Virus record (IMG/VR): IMGVR_UViG_3300005613_000114
Location: 1 to 46,584 of that record
DNA length: 46,584 nt
Source: a virus
Strand: one strand, 5' to 3'
The notes under the pieces were generated by a model. The model was given only the letters and a program-made list of their open reading frames with translations, was not told where the DNA came from and ran no database searches. The position numbers and the translations under genes are program-made. Shown here piece by piece: positions 42,794-46,584 of the stretch (the first letter of the stretch is position 1; each line of letters begins with the position of its first letter).

Positions 42794-42995
42794 AATAAAA
42801 TCTTTAAACCTTGGATTAACCTGGCACAGCAACTGTTGGAATGACGCTAATGAGTCTATTTTAATTATTATGGCTAAACTAGGGATTGAAGTTTATTGTG
42901 GTCCTAGTAACCCTAAAATGGGGGATGCTTACTACGATACTATAAAAGACTGTGCCTTTATATATGATGGCACTAATTGGATGGAGGCATTTTAA
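42771..42995 (+). CDS. Small protein, 74 residues
   Basis: A 74-residue protein. ATG 42771 has GGAG ~10 bases upstream; it overlaps the previous gene's end by 23 bp. The sequence has LTWHSNCWNDANESIL, IIMAKLGIEVYCGPSN (an L-x-K-L-x-I-like hit) and DTIKDCAFIYDGTNWMEAF. Its stop overlaps the next ATG by one base. No known family; no signal or membrane segment. Confidence 0.65.
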   Translation: MQNGSNDKIKSLNLGLTWHSNCWNDANESILIIMAKLGIEVYCGPSNPKMGDAYYDTIKDCAFIYDGTNWMEAF

Positions 42996-43141
42996 TGAAG
43001 CAAAAACAATGGTTTGAATCACGGGGATTATTTCTTTATGTGGCATTAGAACGAATACTAATGAAATTAGGTGTCTTCGATTATGGTAATGAACCTGATT
43101 TAGAACTTGTTAAAAAATGGATTTTTAAATTTAATCATTAA
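42995..43141 (+). CDS. Mini-protein of the repeated family, 48 residues
   Basis: A 48-residue open frame from ATG 42995, overlapping the previous stop by one base. It reads WFESRGLFLYVALERILMKL then GVFDYGNEPDLELVKKW. It carries the family pattern: aromatic patch, then I-L-x-K-L-G-V, then D-L-x-L-V-x-K-W. It is shorter than 60 codons but fits the family of its neighbours. Coding status rests on the family match, position and coupling. Confidence 0.68.
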   Translation: MKQKQWFESRGLFLYVALERILMKLGVFDYGNEPDLELVKKWIFKFNH

Positions 43142-43180
43142 TACTTAATTGAGAGTAAAAAGAACAGATAAAGAGTTAAT

Positions 43181-43336
43181 ATGATAGTGAAACATATTTA
43201 TAAAGTCGGTGCTTATTTATCATTTGAGTTCATACTGTATAAATTACGCATTATTAAAACACATAGCATTACAAGCTTACGACATGTGGCAAAATGGACT
43301 GAAAAACATGCAAACATAGATCAAAATAAAGGTTAA
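43181..43336 (+). CDS. Mini-protein of the repeated family, 51 residues
   Basis: A 51-residue open frame from ATG 43181 with AAGAG upstream, 39 bp after the previous gene. It contains IYKVGAYLSFEFILYKLRII then THSITSLRHVAKWTEKHA. It is clearly similar to the next gene (VYKIGIYFFFEDILHKLGII ... VVKWVEKC): both have Y-K-x-G-x-Y then F-E-x-I-L-x-K-L-x-I-I and V-x-K-W-x-E-K. This is the best pair for showing the family. Function unknown. Confidence 0.75.
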   Translation: MIVKHIYKVGAYLSFEFILYKLRIIKTHSITSLRHVAKWTEKHANIDQNKG

Positions 43337-43340
43337 CACA

Positions 43341-43517
43341 ATGTTAAAAGACGTTTATAAAATAGGTATTTATTTCTTTTTTGAAGATATATTACATAAA
43401 TTAGGCATTATTACAGTACATGAAATTGCAGAGTATCAAGAAGTAGTAAAATGGGTTGAAAAATGTACAAATAATGAATTTAAAAGATATCGACATGACA
43501 TCAAACGGTTTTCCTAA
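43341..43517 (+). CDS. Mini-protein of the repeated family, 58 residues
   Basis: A 58-residue open frame from ATG 43341, five bases after the previous stop. It reads MLKDVYKIGIYFFFEDILHK then LGIITVHEIAEYQEVVKWVE and ends in a basic tail (RYRHDIKRFS). It is a close paralogue of the preceding gene. It overlaps the next gene's start. A soluble two-helix protein is likely; no known function. Confidence 0.75.
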   Translation: MLKDVYKIGIYFFFEDILHKLGIITVHEIAEYQEVVKWVEKCTNNEFKRYRHDIKRFS

Positions 43518-43665
43518 AATGGGTAGTTACTTCTTACTAGAAGCCGTGTTGCGTAAACTTGATATTGTACAGTACCACACAGCTCCAGATTTACATCTTG
43601 TGATACGGTGGGGTAATAAATACGCAGACAGATATATAGAAGAGGCGACTGATAATGGGAGTTAA
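43495..43665 (+). CDS. Mini-protein of the repeated family, 56 residues
   Basis: A 56-residue version starting at ATG 43495; starts at 43474 (ATG) or 43456 (TTG) would add 7 or 13 residues. Comparison with the paralogues favours 43495, since ~12 residues then precede the helix YFLLEAVLRKLDIVQYH. It continues with APDLHLVIRWGNKYADR. It overlaps the preceding gene by 23 bp in another frame. The ribosome site is weak at any of these starts. Function unknown. Confidence 0.68.
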   Translation: MTSNGFPKMGSYFLLEAVLRKLDIVQYHTAPDLHLVIRWGNKYADRYIEEATDNGS

Positions 43666-43666
43666 T

Positions 43667-43996
43667 ATGGTGACTGCTCATAATACATATGATTACTATG
43701 AGGAAGATTCAGGTGCACATGTATATGTAGAGGAAATACTCCTTTATCCAGGTAGCGAAGATTGGAACTGGCATCGACATAGATTCAATTTGATACAACT
43801 TTTTAGTAAGTTGGATATTGTGCATTTTGAAGAAGCATTACCACTCTGCACTCATACGGTGTTTAATGGGAACTGTGTTGAGATGGCATATGCTACTTGG
43901 GATGCTCGTTACAATATAACAGTATCATTACCACATAACGATGGCATCCAACGCATTACTGCTTATCCTGGTAAAGTCGTTGTCACAGAGTTATAA
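43667..43996 (+). CDS. Larger family-related protein, 109 residues
   Basis: ATG 43667 is preferred: GGGAG lies six bases before it, whereas the upstream ATG at 43655 overlaps the preceding stop. The protein (NTYDYYEEDSGAHVYVEEIL, NLIQLFSKLDIVHFEEAL) has an N-terminal beta part, the family helix, then a C-terminal beta part (YNITVSLPHNDGIQRITAYP). The central helix matches the L-x-K-L-D-I-V pattern of the 43495 gene. It could be the full-length version from which short copies derive. Function unknown. Confidence 0.7.
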   Translation: MVTAHNTYDYYEEDSGAHVYVEEILLYPGSEDWNWHRHRFNLIQLFSKLDIVHFEEALPLCTHTVFNGNCVEMAYATWDARYNITVSLPHNDGIQRITAYPGKVVVTEL

Positions 43997-43999
43997 ACC

Positions 44000-44011
44000 T
44001 CCGGCGCCGGA
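44000..44011. repeat. GC-rich perfect palindrome (TCCGGCGCCGGA)
   Basis: A 12-bp perfect palindrome, very GC-rich against an AT-rich background, four bases after the stop of the 109-residue gene. Downstream is a direct repeat of GAAAAAG followed by CCC (GAAAAAGCCCC and GAAAAAGGCCC). It could be a hairpin or a protein site. Confidence 0.7.
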
Positions 44012-44042
44012 AAAAGCCCCGTTTCGAAAAAGGCCCTAAATA

Positions 44043-44213
44043 ATGTCAATACGCGATAACATAAGCGAATACAGCATATTCATAGATAGATGGGAATCAT
44101 ATAACAATTTCATCACTATCCTATATAAAATCAAGATCGTAAAAGCAACTGATAGAATTAATTGGATGGGTGATAAAATGGTCCATAAATACTTGGGGTA
44201 CACATATGTCTAA
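44043..44213 (+). CDS. Mini-protein of the repeated family, 56 residues
   Basis: A 56-residue open frame from ATG 44043. It contains FIDRWESYNNFITILYKIKI then VKATDRINWMGDKMVHKYL. It carries the F-x-x-I-L-x-K-I-x-I-V helix of the family, followed by a W-M-x-D-K segment like the W-K of the paralogues. A weak AAGG lies about nine bases upstream. It overlaps the next gene's start. Function unknown. Confidence 0.65.
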   Translation: MSIRDNISEYSIFIDRWESYNNFITILYKIKIVKATDRINWMGDKMVHKYLGYTYV

Positions 44214-44394
44214 AAAATCACAAACTCTGTTAATGGACCGTATAAACGTAACACATGATCTATTATGCACCATATATAAGCTTTTCCATCATAAGCCACC
44301 ACGATACGATGTCTTGGGTGATCTAGGTATCGATCAACTACTGGCCAACAACTTTCTACAACGATTTAAACCAACTACACGGGAAGATATATGA
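44206..44394 (+). CDS. Mini-protein, 62 residues
   Basis: A 62-residue protein from ATG 44206 with GGGG upstream; an earlier in-frame start at 44170 would lie inside the preceding gene. It reads INVTHDLLCTIYKLFHHKP then YDVLGDLGIDQLLANNF. The L-L-x-T-I-Y-K-L helix fits the family pattern weakly. It pairs with the next gene (FRFIQVLCKVIHNQQPHID then GITDAQIINFL): both end in a G-I-x-D-x-x-x-x-N-F-L segment. Overlaps the next gene by the ATGA form. Confidence 0.65.
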   Translation: MSKKSQTLLMDRINVTHDLLCTIYKLFHHKPPRYDVLGDLGIDQLLANNFLQRFKPTTREDI

Positions 44395-44570
44395 CTCCTA
44401 AATCAATCCTATATTCAACACACGTAACCTTCCGTTTTATACAGGTTCTCTGCAAGGTGATCCACAACCAACAACCGCATATCGACTGCAATACGCAAAT
44501 CGGCATCACAGACGCACAAATAATCAACTTTCTTAACGTCTACGCAACAACCCACACTACTAAATCATAA
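44391..44570 (+). CDS. Mini-protein, 59 residues
   Basis: A 59-residue frame from ATG 44391, with GGGAAG upstream and ATGA overlap with the previous stop. It reads HVTFRFIQVLCKVIHNQQP then IGITDAQIINFLNVYATT. It is a paralogue of the preceding protein. Codons are C-richer (ACC, AAC, ATC) than in the genes to the left. It is the last gene before a 600-bp non-coding stretch. Function unknown. Confidence 0.65.
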   Translation: MTPKSILYSTHVTFRFIQVLCKVIHNQQPHIDCNTQIGITDAQIINFLNVYATTHTTKS

Positions 44571-44840
44571 AAAACATAGAATCTTGCGCGTGCAATGCTG
44601 ATCTATAAGCAGACTACCCATCCGGGACGGATGATGAAATGCTTTGTAACCAGCAAGAAACGCGCAGGTCTTCACCCTTAAAGATCCCAAGCCCCAAATC
44701 TAGAGAACTCAGGATGGCACTTCATGGAAGTACCGCGTTTAGCATCGAGATATGGCCGAGTCAGCAATGATCTTGGGTGTGAAGCTGTGTAGTCCGTTGT
44801 GTGGCCGGATATTGTGTATGGGTTTATCTAGGGGTGAGGA

Positions 44841-44900
44841 ATATAGTGAATTATATTTTATATATTTTGGGGTACATGTACCTTGGTGTTTTCACTATAT
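44841..44900. repeat. Nested inverted repeat
   Basis: ATATAGTGAA (44841-44850) and TTCACTATAT (44891-44900) are perfect inverted repeats, 40 bp apart. Between them is the palindrome GGTACATGTACC (44871-44882), preceded by G so as to form GGGGTACATGTACC. Confidence 0.75.
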
Positions 44901-45040
44901 AGGGGTATTGAGACATATGCTGATCTGTTGTTCTTAGAAAATAAAAGATTCGGTAGAAGAGATGGAAATGATGATTAAAGATTATTAAGGTATGGTTAGT
45001 ATTGTGATTAAATCGTGATTAAGTTGTGAGCCAGATTGTT

Positions 45041-45058
45041 GTGGGTACGTGTACCCAC
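45041..45058. repeat. Perfect palindrome GTGGGTACGTGTACCCAC
   Basis: Seven to eight base pairs closed by CGTG or GT. It shares GGGTACRTGTACC with the palindrome at 44871-44882. It lies ~125 bp before the 72-residue gene and could be an operator or an RNA hairpin. Confidence 0.72.
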
Positions 45059-45087
45059 CAGCAGAAAGTAAGGTTCAACCCTACCGA

Positions 45088-45147
45088 GGCTACCGGGCCC
45101 GTTATAGCAGACTCTGGGGTGATATAAACCGACTCGATAGTTACTTA
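45088..45147 (+). repeat. Intergenic repeat element, divergent copy 1
   Basis: Contains GCTA...TAGC pairing in GCTACCGGGCCCGTTATAGC, then AGCAGACTC and, after TGATATAAACC, GACTCGATAGTTACTTA, which matches GACTCGATAGCTACTTA of copy 3 at 46326-46343. It precedes the 72-residue gene. More divergent than copies 2 and 3. Confidence 0.6.
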
Positions 45148-45181
45148 CAACAAAACAACTTAAAAACTTTGGAGGTTGATT

Positions 45182-45400
45182 ATGGAAATTCAATTTAATC
45201 AAAAGATTTTACTTCATACAGGTAGGACTGCAACTATAGTGAAGCAAAATGGATATGAACCAGATTTTTTTGTGTGGTACATCATTGATGGAGCAAGTGG
45301 AGTATTTGCAAAGCAAAACACAACAAGACCATGTTTAAATTGGGATGATGATAAGCAGATGTGGATTGAAGAAGAACCTGAAAACTTAATGGGGGTTTAA
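45182..45400 (+). CDS. Small protein, 72 residues
   Basis: ATG 45182 with a strong TTTGGAGG seven bases before it; an in-frame TTG at 45176 is not needed. The protein (MEIQFNQKILLHTGRTATIV, NGYEPDFFVWYIIDG) is beta-rich and resembles small SH3-barrel-like proteins in its alternating strands, but this is only an impression. An acidic Trp-rich end follows (WDDDKQMWIEEEPENLMGV). It starts a series of widely spaced, well-initiated small genes that follow the intergenic repeat. Function unknown. Confidence 0.72.
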   Translation: MEIQFNQKILLHTGRTATIVKQNGYEPDFFVWYIIDGASGVFAKQNTTRPCLNWDDDKQMWIEEEPENLMGV

Positions 45401-45420
45401 TTATAAGACCCAGTGTGCAC

Positions 45421-45494
45421 CACGCAGCGTCGAGCTGCGTGACACTGCTACGCTGGATAGCAGACTCTATAGCTGATAGCAGACTCGATATATA
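45421..45494 (+). repeat. Intergenic repeat element, copy 2
   Basis: A variable hairpin CACGCAGC-GTCGA-GCTGCGTG (45421-45441) is followed by the conserved hairpin CTGCTA-CGCTGGA-TAGCAG (45445-45463) and ACTC. A partial duplicate (GCTGATAGCAGACTCGATA) follows, then an AT-rich stretch. It precedes the 55-residue gene by ~30 bp. Confidence 0.85.
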
Positions 45495-45521
45495 ACCACA
45501 ACAACTAACAGGGAGTACAAC

Positions 45522-45689
45522 ATGACACCACGATACAATATGAAGACCTTCAATGACCACCGACCAACAAGACTTGAGAAGTGGCAGAAACTAGTAGAGT
45601 GTGTGATGATTGACCACTTCTATCTAACTATTAGTGTGGGAATGTGTATGATGTTTGTTGGTATGTGGTTAGAGATTTGTTTAAAGTAA
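45522..45689 (+). CDS. Small protein with C-terminal membrane helix, 55 residues
   Basis: A 55-residue frame from ATG 45522, with GGGAG eight bases upstream. The N-terminal half is polar and basic (RYNMKTFNDHRPTRLEKW). The C-terminal half is a single hydrophobic segment (FYLTISVGMCMMFVGMWLEI) ending CLK, typical of a one-pass inner-membrane protein. Such proteins in phage early regions often act on the host envelope, but no homologue is recognised. It follows the repeat element. Confidence 0.7.
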   Translation: MTPRYNMKTFNDHRPTRLEKWQKLVECVMIDHFYLTISVGMCMMFVGMWLEICLK

Positions 45690-45728
45690 CAGAATCGAAG
45701 AGTGATTATCATTAACAAGGAGAATTAC

Positions 45729-46109
45729 ATGAGTGTATTAACACAGAAGCAAGCAGTATATGACTTGATTGATTTAATCAAAGTTATTGATCCTAATAAA
45801 CAAGTGATGCTTACCCACATGGAAACTGAATGGATAGTAAAGAATTTAGTGATCCAGTTCAATAAAGGTATGATAAGTAACAAACCGGATGTAGATGATC
45901 TTAGTGAGTATTGTGGGAGGTTACTAGGTAATTATTTAAAGAAGGACTCGAGGTTGAATGGTGGGAGTACTTTCTATGCAGGGTTATTCAAAGAAACAGT
46001 TGATCCTACTTGTCCGTCAATGAATACCCCGATCTGTGAGTGTGGTGCTAAGCATACTGCCTTTCCTGACCACCACTCTAGTTACTGTCCTTTAAATAAG
46101 GGGAAATAA
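45729..46109 (+). CDS. Small protein with C-terminal zinc motif, 126 residues
   Basis: ATG 45729 is chosen because AAGGAGA lies just before it; an in-frame start at 45702 would add nine residues. The body is helical (TQKQAVYDLIDLIKVID, IVKNLVIQFNKGMISN). The C-terminus has CECGAKHTAFPDHHSSYCP, with two Cys, His-His and a last Cys that could bind zinc. The last gene of the window has the same end (CECGAKHTSNHHYHSDWCP). Function unknown. Confidence 0.78.
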   Translation: MSVLTQKQAVYDLIDLIKVIDPNKQVMLTHMETEWIVKNLVIQFNKGMISNKPDVDDLSEYCGRLLGNYLKKDSRLNGGSTFYAGLFKETVDPTCPSMNTPICECGAKHTAFPDHHSSYCPLNKGK

Positions 46110-46174
46110 TCAATGTAGTAATACTAAGTGCACTATTAGTTAGCTTTGTCCTGTTAGTTGGGGCACCTTTCTAA
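46106..46174 (+). other. Possible hydrophobic micro-peptide without standard start
   Basis: A frame of about 20 codons (VVILSALLVSFVLLVGAPF) overlaps the previous stop. It is a clear single membrane helix with a plausible GGGG upstream, but the only start-like codons are ATA (46106) or ATC (46109). May be a fortuitous frame. It is listed only because the hydrophobic stretch is clean. Confidence 0.25.
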
Positions 46175-46185
46175 AGGGGGGAGTT

Positions 46186-46278
46186 ATGGAAAGCAGACAA
46201 GACCTGATAGAAGCAATGGAACGGATAGAAGAGTTATTGCGGGAATTGGATGAAGACAAAGGGGAAACAGAAGAGTAA
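46186..46278 (+). CDS. Very small acidic peptide, 30 residues
   Basis: ATG 46186 with a strong GGGGGGAG six bases upstream and a stop at 46276. It encodes MESRQDLIEAMERIEELLRE followed by LDEDKGETEE, a probable single amphipathic acidic helix. The short length makes it uncertain, but the excellent ribosome site and its place between genes favour it. Copy 3 of the intergenic repeat follows directly. Confidence 0.6.
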   Translation: MESRQDLIEAMERIEELLRELDEDKGETEE

Positions 46279-46289
46279 GTAGGTGATCG

Positions 46290-46344
46290 GCAGCAACAGC
46301 TGCTGACACTGCTACGCTGGATAGCAGACTCGATAGCTACTTAT
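46290..46344 (+). repeat. Intergenic repeat element, copy 3
   Basis: A variable hairpin GCAGC-AACA-GCTGC (46290-46303), then CTGACA and the conserved hairpin CTGCTA-CGCTGGA-TAGCAG (46309-46327), then ACTCGATAGCTACTTATATAA. It precedes the AAGGAGG ribosome site of the next gene by ~10 bp. Confidence 0.88.
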
Positions 46345-46364
46345 ATAAATAACAAGGAGGAATT

Positions 46365-46538
46365 ATGGATGAGGATCTTATGAAGAAATTAGCCCTTGAA
46401 GAGTTAGATGCATATCTAGAGAACTATAAGGGTGGTCTGTGTGAATGTGGAGCTAAACACACATCTAATCACCACTATCATAGTGATTGGTGTCCAGCAA
46501 ATGAAGACACTTGGGATGAGAACGAGAGTGTATTTTAA
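46365..46538 (+). CDS. Small protein with zinc motif, 57 residues
   Basis: ATG 46365 with AAGGAGG five bases upstream. The N-terminus is helical (DEDLMKKLALEELDAYLENY). Then CECGAKHTSNHHYHSDWCP, the same zinc-ligand pattern as the C-terminus of the 126-residue protein at 45729-46109. It therefore looks like a paralogous mini-zinc domain. It follows copy 3 of the repeat and is followed by copy 4. Function unknown. Confidence 0.75.
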   Translation: MDEDLMKKLALEELDAYLENYKGGLCECGAKHTSNHHYHSDWCPANEDTWDENESVF

Positions 46539-46554
46539 AACAAAAGTGTTAAGT

Positions 46555-46584
46555 CGGTAGTCCTAACTACCGGCTGACACTGCT
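46555..46584 (+). repeat. Intergenic repeat element, copy 4 (cut by window edge)
   Basis: A variable hairpin CGGTAG-TCCTAA-CTACCG (46555-46572) followed by GCTGACACTGCT, identical to copy 3. The conserved hairpin itself runs off the right edge. Confidence 0.82.

Larger units (their letters stand above)
44571..45181. other. Non-coding stretch with structured-RNA or regulatory potential
   Basis: About 600 bp without a convincing gene, with GC content visibly above the flanks in its first half. Candidate stems: TGCGCGT (44585-44591) with ACGCGCA (44660-44666), competing with CTTGC/GCAAG (44583/44653); CATCCG-GGA-CGGATG (44619-44633); GGCACTTC-ATG-GAAGTACC (44715-44733, one mismatch); CTTCACCC with GGGTG..AAG (44670/44775); then the 44841-44900 and 45041-45058 repeats. 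tRNA signatures such as a T-loop with a matching acceptor were not found. It could be an untranslated leader, an ncRNA, or part of a replication or terminus region. Two-dimensional folding is needed. Confidence 0.5.

Noticed and set aside
44581-44666. Possible hammerhead ribozyme (GAAAC next to a GCGC stem)
   Set aside because: The CUGAUGA core is not present in a proper position (only CTGATCT), and no NUH cleavage triplet fits. It remains a generic structured stretch.
44752-44937. Open frame of 61 codons on the plus strand
   Set aside because: No real ribosome site, unusual amino acid make-up (many Cys/Gly/Leu), and it runs across the inverted repeats at 44841-44900. Better explained as a chance frame in a non-coding stretch.
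45060-45120. tRNA-like string GGTTCAACCC
   Set aside because: Resembles a T-loop, but no matching acceptor, anticodon arm or D arm could be placed around it.
45008-45560. Minus-strand frames at 45008-45202 and 45282-45560
   Set aside because: They oppose well-initiated plus-strand genes and cross the repeat elements. No ribosome site.

Overview
This window is part of the genome of a large, AT-rich, contractile-tailed phage (myovirus morphology). Between about 1 and 41.8 kb the minus strand carries a nearly unbroken run of virion genes. They are, in transcription order (right to left): a cysteine-containing connector-like protein, a Nudix-domain structural protein, two neck or completion candidates, tail sheath, three tail-tube-fold paralogues, G/GT-type tail assembly chaperones with a -1 frameshift site, tape measure, gpD/gp27-like hub, gpV/gp5-like spike, hub/tube-adaptor-like proteins, a LysM plus gp25-like wedge protein, a giant baseplate J protein, a gpI-like protein, and then several fibre or fibre-associated proteins. 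This order is of the P2/Mu/SPO1 kind rather than the T4 kind. No capsid, terminase, replication or lysis gene is visible, so the window is a fragment. The host cannot be named from the sequence.

The virion block is loaded with selfish nucleases. Four free-standing endonuclease genes lie between structural genes: two HNH genes of one type, an HNH gene with zinc fingers, and a Vsr-like gene with three zinc ribbons. A decayed HNH C-terminus remains as a fifth scar between the J-like and I-like genes. Fibre and baseplate proteins share recurring beta-rich modules, some of which also occur in the sheath. Rho-independent terminators follow the long coiled-coil fibre gene, the tail-tube upstream gene and, more weakly, the sheath. 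Candidate extended -10 promoters (TGnTATAAT) lie at several gene boundaries.

At about 41.82-41.92 kb transcription diverges. The plus strand from 41.9 to 44.6 kb is a tightly overlapping operon of 12 short genes (48-109 codons). Many of these share a short helical-looking motif (aromatic/hydrophobic, then L-x-K-L-x-I) and look like a tandemly expanded family of mini-proteins.

From 44.57 to 45.18 kb there is about 600 bp of relatively GC-rich DNA with no convincing gene. It is rich in inverted repeats, including two copies of a GGGTACRTGTACC palindrome. From 45.18 kb to the right edge, small genes with strong Shine-Dalgarno sequences alternate with a repeated intergenic element. The element is a variable hairpin followed by a conserved hairpin (CTGCTA, CGCTGGA loop, TAGCAG) and then GACTCGATA, and it runs off the right edge. 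This part looks like an early or host-takeover region, possibly near a genome end, but that is inference.
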